From assembly GCA_945266285.1 (NCBI GenBank), contig CALYOP010000001.1, positions 186,001-250,000 of the forward strand: a DNA stretch of 64,000 nt, in the 5' to 3' direction. Below, piece by piece: positions 38,156 through 47,761 of this stretch (the first letter of the stretch is position 1; each line of letters starts with the position of its first letter). The notes under the pieces are model-generated. The model had not been told where the DNA came from, ran no database searches, and was given only the letters and a program-made list of their open reading frames with translations. The translations under genes and the position numbers were made by a program. The DNA comes from an uncultured Commensalibacter sp. Lineage in GTDB: Bacteria > Pseudomonadota > Alphaproteobacteria > Acetobacterales > Acetobacteraceae.

Positions 38156-38986
38156 TTATTGATCCACAAAAGCTTTTTCAATGACATAAGAACCAGGTTG
38201 AGAACTGTTCCCCTCAACAAAGCCACGGGATTCAAGCAATTTTTGTGTATCTGCCAACATTTCAGGTGATCCACAAATCATTGCACGATCCAGTTCTGGA
38301 TCCATAACAGGAACCTGCGTGTCGGTAAATAACCGACCGTTATTAATCAAGGTCGTAATACGGTCTTGAACGGGATAAGGTTCACGAGTCACAGCAGGAT
38401 AATAAATCAATTTTTTAGCGACTTCTTCGCCAAGAAATTCATGGTTTGGAAGTTCTTTGCTAATATAATCATGATAAGCCAGTTCGCCCTTAATCCGAAC
38501 CGTATGCGTTAAAATGATATGCTCATATTGTTCGTAAACTTCTGGATCACGGATCAAACTCATAAAAGGAGCAAGGCCAGTACCCGTCGAAAAGAAATAC
38601 AAATTACGACCAGGTTTTAAATTAGATAAAACGAGCGTTCCTGTTGGTTTACGACCAACCAGAACCGTATCACCAACCTCCATATGACATAAACGCGATG
38701 TCAAAGGCCCGTCAGGCACCTTAATAGATAGAAATTCCAAATGCTCTTCATAATTGGCACTTGCAACACTATATGCACGTAATAAAGGTTTACCTTCGAC
38801 TTCAATTCCGATCATACAAAACTGACCATTTTCAAATCTTAAACCTGCTTGCCGCGTAGTTTTGAATGAAAATAACCGATCAGTCCAATGATGAACGGAT
38901 AATACCTTTTCTGCATTTAGATGCCCATACTCTTTAGTGGGTGGGGTTAAGCGAAACGATTCACCCACTTTTAAAGCTTCTGACAT
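38156..38986 (-). CDS. fpr: Ferredoxin/flavodoxin--NADP+ reductase
   Basis: About 276 residues from ATG 38986, which has AGGAG upstream; an ATG nine codons earlier is also open. FAD-binding RAYSVAS (residues ~72), NADP-binding FSTGTGLAPFMSL near 133 and the MICGSPEMLADT motif near 233 are those of bacterial subclass I Fpr, including the C-terminal extension ending VIEKAFVDQ. It moves electrons between NADPH and ferredoxin, for example for Fe-S assembly or oxidative stress. Leads the fpr-gor pair. Confidence 0.93.
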   Translation of the reverse strand: MSEALKVGESFRLTPPTKEYGHLNAEKVLSVHHWTDRLFSFKTTRQAGLRFENGQFCMIGIEVEGKPLLRAYSVASANYEEHLEFLSIKVPDGPLTSRLCHMEVGDTVLVGRKPTGTLVLSNLKPGRNLYFFSTGTGLAPFMSLIRDPEVYEQYEHIILTHTVRIKGELAYHDYISKELPNHEFLGEEVAKKLIYYPAVTREPYPVQDRITTLINNGRLFTDTQVPVMDPELDRAMICGSPEMLADTQKLLESRGFVEGNSSQPGSYVIEKAFVDQ

Positions 38987-39312
38987 TACGACTTTATCTC
39001 CTATTAGATCCATTACAAAAACAGAATATGAAAGGATTATTAACCTGTCTTTTTACACTGAATAAGATTTAAGATATGTCTTAAAAATTTCCAGCAATTA
39101 AATTCGACTATAGTGAATTAATTTGACTAAAGTTTGTAGCATATACTCAATATAGTCGTAAATTATGCAACTGTTGTTTAAATATCATAATTTCTATCTC
39201 TAAATACGCAGTTTTTTCATGCTCGTCTACTTAAACCCCTTTTGATATACAATTTGATATACAATAAGATACCAATCAATTTCTAAAAAATTATTATATT
39301 TGAATCAATCTC
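38987..39312. other. 326-nt AT-rich intergenic region between divergent fpr and helicase genes
   Basis: No gene is visible here. It should hold the promoters for fpr-gor (minus) and the helicase (plus). It contains a tandem 12-mer TTTGATATACAA repeated exactly twice around 39240-39263, and an imperfect inverted pair CGACTATA / TATAGTCG about 45 nt apart near 39107 and 39150. I cannot assign a function to either. Confidence 0.5.
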
Positions 39313-41628
39313 ATGAATTTATCTCCGGCTGAAATCGCTTTACAAACGGTCATACAAGAAACCCAATTAACCGTACAAACCAAAGAAATTCCAAGACTTT
39401 TGCGGTTAATTGCCCGCAATCTTGCACCTGAATCGCAACAAATTCCAACAGCCATATTTGTTCAATTGTTATGTTCGCTACGCCGCAAAGATTGGGCCAA
39501 AGCGATCGTACAACAGATTGAAAAATTACATAAACCTTGGATTAGCAATGAAGATGCTGCCCAAGCCGTGTCTTATATTCATCAGCCGGAACCGGATGAA
39601 AAAACGTTACTTAATGTTTTACAAAGCACTGTTGATGAACGTCTACGTCAGGCAGGACACACCCCATACGAAGCTTTTGAAAATTTCTGTTCGGAATTTA
39701 CGGAAAAAAATCATCGTCATTTAACTTTTAAGCAACTTGAATTGCTGGCGCGAGATATTGCCCATGCCTTTGAAATCGATGATGTTGAATCTATTGTTCA
39801 TGAATTATGTGAAAGTGAAGCAGAACGTAGACAACAACAAGAAGAAATGAAACAGCTGGCACGTAATCGCCGGCGTGACGAGATTCGTAAACAAAAAGAA
39901 TGGGAAGCAAGCTTAATATCCTTTAAAGAGATTCCACCCCTTCTTAAATGTTCACATCGTGAAGTTTTACGATGGATTGCAGAAAACAAACTTCCTGTTG
40001 CACGAAAATTTAAACGTGACGGTCGGGAAATATGGCAATTTGATCCACAAGAACTCTTATCCCTAAGAAATCAAATTTCCAGTTGGCGGAATACAACATC
40101 TTCTCCAAAAAAGAAAACAATCAATCTTGGGGATACAACGGTTAAAAATAAAGTATTAGCCAATGTTGCGGCAATGGACCGTTATGCCTCTCATTTTGCT
40201 ACAGCAAGAGCTTTAAAACGACGAATAACCGTCGTTACTGGGCCAACGAATAGCGGTAAATCTTATACCGCATTAAAGACCATGGCAGAAGCAGAAAGTG
40301 GCATCGCTTTGGCACCGTTACGTTTATTAGCCCATGAATTCAAAGAAGCGCTTTCTGAACGTGGAATTAACGCATCGCTTAAAACCGGTGAAGAGCGAAT
40401 TATCGTACCTGACAGTAAATTCCTCGCTGCAACCGTTGAAATGTGTCCAATGCATAATCCAGTTGATGTTGCAATGATTGATGAAGCACAAATGCTCATG
40501 GATCCCGATCGTGGTGCAGCATGGACAGCCGCAATTATGGGAGTACCTGCTCGTCATCTTTTTGTTTTAGGGGCACCAGAATGTATCCCACTTGTCCGAC
40601 GAATTGCGAAACTTTGCGATGACCCTTACGATGAGATTTCGCTACAACGTAAAACCCCTTTACATACAGCAAGTAGTCCGATCCGTCTTTCGCAACTCCA
40701 AAGTGGTGATGCTTTAATCGCCTTTTCACGTCGGGAAGTACTGGACCTTCGAGAAACCTTAATTAAAAAAGGACATAGGGTCGCCGTTGTTTACGGCGCA
40801 TTAAGCCCAGAAGTCCGACGTGCTGAAGCCAAACGATTTAATACGGGAAAAGCGGACATCCTTATTGCCACAGATGCGATTGGCATGGGATTAAACCTTT
40901 CTATCAAACGCGTAATTTTTAGCACCCTTTACAAATTTGATGGTAAAGATCGCCGCGCCCTAAAAATACAAGAAGTCAAACAAATTGGTGGAAGAGCTGG
41001 CCGTTACGGTAAGCATGAAACCGGTATTGTTGGCGTATTAGCAGGTGCAGGAAACCCCAGTTTTATTCAAAATTGTCTGGATGCACCCCCAGAAGAAATC
41101 AATGATTTACGTCCATTGGTTCAACCTGACAGCGATATTGTCCAAGCAATTGCTGACGAAATTAAATCGGATAGTTTATTTGGGGTTTTAACCCGATTAC
41201 GGCGTGCAGTATTGCGACGTGATGATCCCAATTATCGTCTAGCTGATATGGAAGAGACCTTTGCAATTGCTTCCTCTTTAGAAGGTGTGCAAGGTTTATC
41301 TTTAAAAGACCGGTGGACTTATTCTTTATGTCCCGTTGATGATCGTGATAACGGCATCCAACGTCTTACCCGTTGGGCCGCTGATCATGCTGCAGGTAAA
41401 ATTATTCCATCCCCTGGCACTGGTAAACTACCGCGTCCAGATAGAGCTTCGCGTCAGGAATTGGAACGTGCTGAAAAACGTCATAAACGTTTGGTCGCCT
41501 GGCGTTGGCTGGCTTTACGTTTTCCAGATGTTTATCCTGATATCGCAGGAGCAGAAAAAACAACATGGCAATTAAATGAATGGATTGAATCCGTTTTACG
41601 ACAACAACGGCAAAAAGTTGATTTATAA
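39313..41628 (+). CDS. SUV3-type DExH helicase with N-terminal excisionase-like helix-turn-helix
   Basis: 771 residues. Residues 1-195 are helical and charged. Residues ~203-250 (FKEIPPLLKCSHREVLRWIAENKLP...) resemble an excisionase/MerR-like winged helix that reads DNA. The helicase core has Walker A GPTNSGKS at 310-317, DEAQ at 390-393, and a C-terminal helicase half with ATDAIGMGLNL near 522 and QIGGRAGRYG near 560, the SUV3 pattern. Mitochondrial SUV3 unwinds RNA in the degradosome, and alphaproteobacterial homologues are known by sequence but little studied. It stands alone, with its promoter in the gap upstream. Confidence 0.8.
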   Translation: MNLSPAEIALQTVIQETQLTVQTKEIPRLLRLIARNLAPESQQIPTAIFVQLLCSLRRKDWAKAIVQQIEKLHKPWISNEDAAQAVSYIHQPEPDEKTLLNVLQSTVDERLRQAGHTPYEAFENFCSEFTEKNHRHLTFKQLELLARDIAHAFEIDDVESIVHELCESEAERRQQQEEMKQLARNRRRDEIRKQKEWEASLISFKEIPPLLKCSHREVLRWIAENKLPVARKFKRDGREIWQFDPQELLSLRNQISSWRNTTSSPKKKTINLGDTTVKNKVLANVAAMDRYASHFATARALKRRITVVTGPTNSGKSYTALKTMAEAESGIALAPLRLLAHEFKEALSERGINASLKTGEERIIVPDSKFLAATVEMCPMHNPVDVAMIDEAQMLMDPDRGAAWTAAIMGVPARHLFVLGAPECIPLVRRIAKLCDDPYDEISLQRKTPLHTASSPIRLSQLQSGDALIAFSRREVLDLRETLIKKGHRVAVVYGALSPEVRRAEAKRFNTGKADILIATDAIGMGLNLSIKRVIFSTLYKFDGKDRRALKIQEVKQIGGRAGRYGKHETGIVGVLAGAGNPSFIQNCLDAPPEEINDLRPLVQPDSDIVQAIADEIKSDSLFGVLTRLRRAVLRRDDPNYRLADMEETFAIASSLEGVQGLSLKDRWTYSLCPVDDRDNGIQRLTRWAADHAAGKIIPSPGTGKLPRPDRASRQELERAEKRHKRLVAWRWLALRFPDVYPDIAGAEKTTWQLNEWIESVLRQQRQKVDL

Positions 41629-41794
41629 CTTCAGATAAAGACAAAATAATGGTCGTAATTTTATAAATTTTAGCCTATATAGTAACTAATTTGTGATATT
41701 AGCGAACGGTTAAGTTCTTGATTAAAAAAATGCAGGTATTTTTGCCTTCTATTTACGTTTCGGTAACATTATCAAATATGAGATAATTTTTGCA

Positions 41795-43987
41795 ATGACT
41801 CAACTTGCTTCTGTTACTGTGTTTTTTCATCATTTAACTCAAAAATTTTACCAGAAGCTGGTTGAATTCAATAATAAAATTCCAATTGAGCACGTCAAAT
41901 GGCTCTATTTCCCAAAATTGGATAATATTGGATTTTCAGTTCGTACAACTTTTTCCGCTCTACTTGCACTTTATATCGCATTTTGGTTAAATTTGGGAAA
42001 TCCACATTGGGCAGCAATGACCGTTTGGGTGGTTGCCCAGAAGACACGTGGCGAAACGATTTCCAAAGCAAAATGGCGTCTTGTTGGCACAATCACAGGC
42101 GCAACAACGGCGGTAATTTTAACGGCTGCCTTTCCTCAGCAACCTGGTTTATTTATTTTTGGTTTGAGTTGTATCGTTGCGATTTGTGCATCTAGCGCAA
42201 CTTTTCTGAAGAACTTTCGCTCTTATGCCTTAGTTTTAACCGGATATACTTGCGCAACTATTGCATTGGATACCAATAGTGATCCTAGCAATGTCTTTAT
42301 GACTGCGATATCCAGAGCAACATATATCGCACTTGGCATCGTTATAGAAAGTGCCGTTTCCCGCCTATTTACACCTAATTTGGCTATTCAGGGACACCAG
42401 AAACTAACACAATATCTTCAAACAGCAATACGTGAAGTATCATTCGCTATTGTGGATCTTTTGGCCAATAAAGAAAAAGCGGATCAACGTTCACGCGTTC
42501 TTTTTTCTACGATTATGGCACTCAATGATCAAATCGAATATAGCGAACAAGAACTTGATTCTTCAAACCCTCATGAAGGCGATCACGCAAGAGCCACGAT
42601 TGCGTATTCCTGTTTTACACTTTCCAGAGGGTTAGCTTTGGCTGCCCATATCCGGTTATTAGACAAAAACCACGAAGTTTTCCAAGAAATTCCTAAAAAA
42701 GTCACGGAATTATTAGAAGCTTTGCCAGAACTTATTAAAGATAATCAAAATATCCCTTCTATTTTGGATACTATCCATAATTTACGATCGGATTGCCGCC
42801 AGCATATGATCGATACGCTTACCATTGAAGTAAAGGAATTTCTTTCTCTTAATAATCGTAAAGCACAATCTACGCTAAACGAGCGGATATTACACTATGT
42901 CATGTTCGGACTCTTGGGTGAATTAGAACATGTCATTACAGAATATCGTGCAACCCAAAAACCAATTAAACATGATCATTTCAAATTCAGGATGAAAGCG
43001 CATCGGGATATTAAACAAGCGCTAACAAATGGATTACGAAGTTTTAGTGCTGTTTTCTTTGCTGGATTGATTTGGCTTGTTACGGCTTGGGACAAAGGAA
43101 ATGTTTTCATTACCTTTGTGGCATTGGCATCTGGTCGTTATGCTACTTATGATACCCCTCATATTTCTTGTATCCGTTATTTCAGAGGTGCCACAATGGG
43201 GTTTTTCGTGGCTATTTTCCTCAATTTTATAGCGTTACCGACACCTTCTGATTTTGCTATTCTTTCGCTTTTCCTAGGGCCTGCAATGTTTTTAGGTGGA
43301 CTTGCTGCTTTTGCTCCCAAAGCACTTACAACGGCTACAGCTTATAATATGTTTATGTTGTTTCTCATTCGGCCAGAAAATCAAGGGCGCATTAACGAAA
43401 TTGGCTTTTTTAACGATGCAATGGCTTTGTTATCGGCATTAGCATTTGCCATTTTGATCTTTTACCTCATTTTACCGCGTAACCCATTAGAAGAACGATG
43501 GAGATTACGGAATAATATTTTACGAGATTTAAGACGTCTTGCTAATTCTGAGGTCATTGTTGAACGCATAGATTGGCTAAGTTTAAATGTTGATCGATTA
43601 ACTCGGTTAATTAAGCATGCTCCGGTTCGTTCAACCACTTTGAACGCTTATCTCGAGGGTATTCTTGCGACAACGGCTTTGGGATTAAATATCATCCGTA
43701 TCCGTGAAATTGCCAAAAATAATATGCTTCCACCACATCTTCATGATCGTGTTCTGGTTGTTATTCGGCGTATTGGACAATTTACAGGAAAACGACATGG
43801 ACGAACCGCACGCATTGCCCGTGCTGCAATTGTTAGTCTGCGTCGTGCGGAACGAGAGGAAACAAACCTTACCAAACGTCTAGAAATAACGCGTGCAATT
43901 GCAGGGCTAACGACGATTGCTTATGAACTAGAAAAACATGAAGTTTTCCTGGATACATCCGTATTATTTATGCGTGATCAAATTTAG
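41795..43987 (+). CDS. FUSC-family membrane transporter
   Basis: 730 residues with two hydrophobic blocks: about five to six helices at ~45-190 and again at ~425-560, each followed by a cytoplasmic helical region. This is the layout of the FUSC family (fusaric-acid resistance, YccS, AaeB), which exports aromatic acids. Typical motifs are NPHWAAMTVWVVAQ and GATTAVILTA. Membrane-fusion and outer-membrane partners are not next to it. A strong terminator follows at 43992. Confidence 0.85.
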   Translation: MTQLASVTVFFHHLTQKFYQKLVEFNNKIPIEHVKWLYFPKLDNIGFSVRTTFSALLALYIAFWLNLGNPHWAAMTVWVVAQKTRGETISKAKWRLVGTITGATTAVILTAAFPQQPGLFIFGLSCIVAICASSATFLKNFRSYALVLTGYTCATIALDTNSDPSNVFMTAISRATYIALGIVIESAVSRLFTPNLAIQGHQKLTQYLQTAIREVSFAIVDLLANKEKADQRSRVLFSTIMALNDQIEYSEQELDSSNPHEGDHARATIAYSCFTLSRGLALAAHIRLLDKNHEVFQEIPKKVTELLEALPELIKDNQNIPSILDTIHNLRSDCRQHMIDTLTIEVKEFLSLNNRKAQSTLNERILHYVMFGLLGELEHVITEYRATQKPIKHDHFKFRMKAHRDIKQALTNGLRSFSAVFFAGLIWLVTAWDKGNVFITFVALASGRYATYDTPHISCIRYFRGATMGFFVAIFLNFIALPTPSDFAILSLFLGPAMFLGGLAAFAPKALTTATAYNMFMLFLIRPENQGRINEIGFFNDAMALLSALAFAILIFYLILPRNPLEERWRLRNNILRDLRRLANSEVIVERIDWLSLNVDRLTRLIKHAPVRSTTLNAYLEGILATTALGLNIIRIREIAKNNMLPPHLHDRVLVVIRRIGQFTGKRHGRTARIARAAIVSLRRAEREETNLTKRLEITRAIAGLTTIAYELEKHEVFLDTSVLFMRDQI

Positions 43988-43991
43988 TCAT

Positions 43992-44026
43992 AAAAAAACA
44001 CCTCTAAAATCCGAGGTGTTTTTTTA
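43992..44026 (+). terminator. Bidirectional Rho-independent terminator
   Basis: A CACCTC/GAGGTG stem flanked by A7 on one side and T7 on the other, with an 8-nt loop. It lies between the convergent FUSC and ubiquinone-hydroxylase genes. Confidence 0.88.
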
Positions 44027-44041
44027 AAGCTTAACGGCTTT

Positions 44042-45241
44042 TTATAAAGGTGATCGAACCCCTTTATCCATAAGCATATTAACAACTCTATTTTTTACAG
44101 GTTTCAAACTATTTGCAGCATGCATAGCAGCACGACGCAAATGCCAGAAAGGCGTTTCTTCTCGTGTATATAAGGTGGCAATACCATTTGTTACAGAAAA
44201 TAAAGGTAATGTTGCAGTCCGCAACCGACGTTCAAACCGACGCAATTGTTTGGAAGAACCCAATTTCTCACCTCTGGCTAATCCTTCTGCTACCTCTTGA
44301 GAAAGAATATCCTGTGCTATCAGCCCTAAATTAAATCCATGCGCTGTAATAGGATGCATACCAACCGCGGTATCACCAATCAGTGCGGTATGACGTGTTT
44401 CAAAACGATTGGCGTAAATTGTTTTCAAGGGATAAACATGACGTTTACTAATCAAATGCATATTGCCAAGACGATGATTAACACGGCGCATAATTTCCTG
44501 ATCAAATGCTTCTTCATCTAAAGCTGCAACGCGATCCATTTCATCAGGTGGCAAAGAAAGCACAACCGAAGACTTCCCACCATTAAGTGGTAATAAAGCT
44601 ACTGTTTGACCTTCATCAAACCATTGTAAAGCCACTTCATGATGCGGCAAATCGTGTTCCATTCGACAAACCAACATATGACGATGGAAATCATGAAGCA
44701 AATAGCCAATACCTAGGCTTTCTCTTGTTTTCGAAAAACGCCCATCAGCAACAACAGCAAGCTGAGCCCGAATAGGTAAACCATTATGTTCGACCTGAAC
44801 TTCATCAGAACAAAGGTGTAAATGACGATTTTGATCTTCACATAATACCGTAATTCCGGTCCGAGTTTTTACTTCTTCAAACAATGCCTTACGAATAATA
44901 TGGTTGGAAACCAGATAACCTAATGCATCTTTTCCTTTGCCTTTGGTATCAAAAGTTAAAGGATGATCATCGCGACCATTTTCTACTCGTGCTTGATTTA
45001 ACGGAGCAACTTCTGATTTCTCGATACGCTGCCATACACCCATATCTTGCATTAAGGATACTGAATGATGCGTCAGTGCAATATCACGTCCATCATAAGT
45101 AGGATTAGCCAATACAGATTCGGGAGCAGGATCAAGAACCGTTACTTGTAACCCTTGCTTTTCAAATGACAAAGCCGCTGCCAAACCAGCAGGGCCTCCC
45201 CCGATAACGACAACATCGGTTTTTTCTTGCTGTTTCTGCAT
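44042..45241 (-). CDS. UbiH/UbiF-family FAD monooxygenase, probably UbiM-like
   Basis: 399 residues. FAD-binding GGGPAGLAAALSF (residues ~14-26), the ARE/DG-type VVADGRFSKTR near 163, and a third FAD motif GDTAVGMHPITAHGFNLGL near 288. Family members hydroxylate the ubiquinone ring. The HPITAHG variant, in place of the common HPIAGQG, resembles the UbiM group found in Alphaproteobacteria. It is therefore likely a ubiquinone ring hydroxylase; the ring position is uncertain. Confidence 0.75.
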   Translation of the reverse strand: MQKQQEKTDVVVIGGGPAGLAAALSFEKQGLQVTVLDPAPESVLANPTYDGRDIALTHHSVSLMQDMGVWQRIEKSEVAPLNQARVENGRDDHPLTFDTKGKGKDALGYLVSNHIIRKALFEEVKTRTGITVLCEDQNRHLHLCSDEVQVEHNGLPIRAQLAVVADGRFSKTRESLGIGYLLHDFHRHMLVCRMEHDLPHHEVALQWFDEGQTVALLPLNGGKSSVVLSLPPDEMDRVAALDEEAFDQEIMRRVNHRLGNMHLISKRHVYPLKTIYANRFETRHTALIGDTAVGMHPITAHGFNLGLIAQDILSQEVAEGLARGEKLGSSKQLRRFERRLRTATLPLFSVTNGIATLYTREETPFWHLRRAAMHAANSLKPVKNRVVNMLMDKGVRSPL

Positions 45242-45305
45242 GTTATCCCCTTTTGCTTCCTATCTATTTGGGTAATTACAAATCAATCATTTTAAAAATT
45301 AAATT

Positions 45306-45893
45306 TTAAATATCAGCTTTAAATTTTACAGGCGTTCCACGCCAAAAAGTTACATAATCATCAATAGCAACTCTTTGCGGAGCTTTTACATTAGGTGCTG
45401 GCGTTCCTACAAATAAAAATCCAAGCAACGAATAGGGTTCTTCCATCCCCAAGATATTCTGTAATTTGGGATTATTAATAGGCCCAGTAACCCATTTTCC
45501 AGAAAATCCCATAGCATGCAATCCATTTAATACATTCATTACAGCTGCAGAAGTTGCCATTAATTGCTCATTGAGCGGTATCTTCGTATTTTCTGTTTGC
45601 TTACGCATCCCTAATACGATAGTCATCGGCATAATAGAAAATAATCGTGCAACTTTTTGAACATATTCTGGTGGAAAATTATCATCGGATGCACTGAGCA
45701 CATTTTGTACTGTCTCAGCCCATGATTGACGATGTTCGCCTTCGATGACAGCAAAACGCCATGGTCGTAGACGTCCATGATCTGGTGCCCGCATTGCTGT
45801 TGAAAGAATAGTATGAAGTTGTTCAGAATTAGGTGCAGGTTCATCCAAGGAATCTGTCGAAAAGCGTGACAATAATTGGTCAATATATGACAT
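45306..45893 (-). CDS. Nitroreductase-family flavoprotein (YdjA-like)
   Basis: 195 residues. The short nitroreductase form has the YdjA signature RAPDHGRLRPWRF near residue 34 and GFSGKWVTGPINN near 128, with the FMN-binding pattern. The substrate is unknown; such enzymes reduce nitro or quinone groups with NAD(P)H. It starts with ATG and lies 64 nt upstream of the UbiH-family gene, possibly in one unit. The 224-nt gap to hisB shows no clear leader peptide or attenuator. Confidence 0.8.
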   Translation of the reverse strand: MSYIDQLLSRFSTDSLDEPAPNSEQLHTILSTAMRAPDHGRLRPWRFAVIEGEHRQSWAETVQNVLSASDDNFPPEYVQKVARLFSIMPMTIVLGMRKQTENTKIPLNEQLMATSAAVMNVLNGLHAMGFSGKWVTGPINNPKLQNILGMEEPYSLLGFLFVGTPAPNVKAPQRVAIDDYVTFWRGTPVKFKADI

Positions 45894-46117
45894 TTATTAA
45901 TTTACCTTGTGGTTTGGGTATAGAATAATACGGTAGAACCAACCATCATCAGAAAATAACTTCACTTTGTCATAAGTAAAATTCTATAAATTAGGATGTC
46001 TAACCCTAAACAACTGTCAATTGATATACTTCTACACTAATTGTTTTATAATGAATTTTCTTTCGCTTCAATATTTTGAAGTGACAAAATTATTGTATAT
46101 CCTATAAAAAGAAAATT

Positions 46118-46714
46118 ATGAAACTACATCGAACTGCACAAATTCATCGAAAAACTGCAGAAACTGACATTGCGTTAAATCTTTGTCTGGACGGATCAGG
46201 AAACGCAAATATTCAAACAGGCATCGGTTTTTTTGACCATATGCTTACAGCACTCGCAAAACATAGTCTTTTTGATCTTGATCTTACGCTTAAAGGTGAC
46301 CTGGAAGTTGATTTCCATCACAGCGTAGAAGATGCAGGGATTGTTTTAGGTCAAGCCTTTCATAAAGCTATTGGTGATAAAAAAGGTATACGCCGGTTTG
46401 GACAAGCCACAATACCTTTGGACGAAGCTTTATGCGAAGTTGTTATTGATATTTCTGGGCGTCCTTATTTAGCATGGAATGTAAATTTCACGACTGAAAA
46501 GATCGGAAATATGGACACGGAACTTTTTGAAGAATTTTTTCGTGGCTTTGTCATGAGCGCCCATATCAATTTACATGCGATCCAGCATGCAGGTCGTAAT
46601 TCGCATCATATTGCTGAAGCGACTTTCAAAGCAACGGCCAGAGCTTTACGAGCTGCAAGCGAACTTGATCCTCGCATGTCAGATCATATTCCTTCTACTA
46701 AAGGTGTATTGTGA
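46118..46714 (+). CDS. hisB: Imidazoleglycerol-phosphate dehydratase
   Basis: Seventh step of histidine synthesis. The two manganese-binding repeats are visible: FFDHMLTALAKHS...DVDFHHSVED in the first half (residues ~40-72) and HINLHAIQHAGRNSHHIAEATFKA in parts (HAGRNSHH near 160). The length of 198 is that of the monofunctional enzyme, without the phosphatase domain. First gene of the his cluster. Its TGA overlaps the GTG start of the DUF2628 gene. Confidence 0.95.
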   Translation: MKLHRTAQIHRKTAETDIALNLCLDGSGNANIQTGIGFFDHMLTALAKHSLFDLDLTLKGDLEVDFHHSVEDAGIVLGQAFHKAIGDKKGIRRFGQATIPLDEALCEVVIDISGRPYLAWNVNFTTEKIGNMDTELFEEFFRGFVMSAHINLHAIQHAGRNSHHIAEATFKATARALRAASELDPRMSDHIPSTKGVL

Positions 46715-47085
46715 CTCTTTTTTCTGTTTTTACCCATTCCAAATACACAAATAAGATCGTATTGCTTCCACAAAAATTTTCTTTTTGGACATTGGTCTTT
46801 GGCGGAATTGTCTTTTTCTTTAAAAAATGTTGGATCAGTGGTTTTATTGCCTGTGCTATTACGGTGATCATTAAGGGTTTGGTTCAAGACCCTTTCTTAT
46901 ATTCTTCCCTACTTTGGGGATTTAATTTGCTTTTGGCCTGTTCTGCTCAAGATATTGTCCGATGGGAACTTACTTTTTCAGGATGGAATGAAGATCACGT
47001 TGTGGCTGGACATAATCGACAAGAAGCTTTCTTGCGATTACTCGACAATGTACCTGAACTTCTAGAAAGAAAGGTGCGTCTCTAA
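46711..47085 (+). CDS. DUF2628 membrane protein inside the his cluster
   Basis: 124 residues, GTG start overlapping the hisB stop as GTGA. Two to three hydrophobic segments (~25-65 and ~70-90) and the C-terminal signature WELTFSGWNEDHVVAG with EAFLRLLD identify DUF2628. In many Alphaproteobacteria it lies between hisB and hisH, and the stop overlaps the hisH ATG by 1 nt here. Function unknown; the position suggests nothing more than co-expression. Confidence 0.8.
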   Translation: MTLFSVFTHSKYTNKIVLLPQKFSFWTLVFGGIVFFFKKCWISGFIACAITVIIKGLVQDPFLYSSLLWGFNLLLACSAQDIVRWELTFSGWNEDHVVAGHNRQEAFLRLLDNVPELLERKVRL

Positions 47086-47747
47086 TGAAACAACCACTTC
47101 GTGTTGTTGTAATCGATTATAATGGTGGCAACCTGGCATCGGCAGAACGTGCATTTCGTTATGCAGCATCTAATCTTGGTCAAGATATTGATGTAAGCGT
47201 TACCAATGATCCAGAAACAATTCTACAAGCAGATCGCATCGTCTTACCCGGTCAAGGTGCTTTTGCAGATTGTATGCATGGATTAAAAAATATCCCGCAG
47301 CTGCTTGATGTTTTAGAAAAAAGCACCCAAAAAGGAACACCTTTTTTAGGAATATGTGTCGGCATGCAATTAATGGCTGAACGCGGATTGGAACATCAAA
47401 CCACAAATGGTCTTGGCTGGGTTTCAGGTGAAATTAAGCAAATGCCTGCAAAAGGATTACCACTACCTCAAATGGGATGGAATGAACTACAATTTAAAGC
47501 AGGTTGCCATCCTTTGTTAGAAGGATTAGAACCAAATGTACATGCTTATTTTGTACATTCCTTTGCTCTGACCAAAGCGGATCCGAAAGATATCATTGCG
47601 ACTACCAATTATGGTGGTGAGGTTCCAGCTATCATTGAAAAAGGAAATCGCATTGGTACGCAATTCCATGTAGAAAAAAGCCAAAAAGTTGGTTTGCGTA
47701 TCATTGCAAATTTCCTTAACTGGAATCCAACTTCTAATTTTTCTTAA
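47085..47747 (+). CDS. hisH: Imidazole glycerol phosphate synthase, glutaminase subunit
   Basis: Class I amidotransferase that feeds ammonia to HisF. Nucleophile Cys in FLGICVGMQLM near residue 88; His/Glu of the triad near TQFHVEKSQ at ~195. 220 residues. It overlaps the DUF2628 gene by 1 nt and is followed by a GNAT gene, which separates it from hisA. Confidence 0.95.
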   Translation: MKQPLRVVVIDYNGGNLASAERAFRYAASNLGQDIDVSVTNDPETILQADRIVLPGQGAFADCMHGLKNIPQLLDVLEKSTQKGTPFLGICVGMQLMAERGLEHQTTNGLGWVSGEIKQMPAKGLPLPQMGWNELQFKAGCHPLLEGLEPNVHAYFVHSFALTKADPKDIIATTNYGGEVPAIIEKGNRIGTQFHVEKSQKVGLRIIANFLNWNPTSNFS

Positions 47748-47761
47748 GTTTTAGAAACCTT

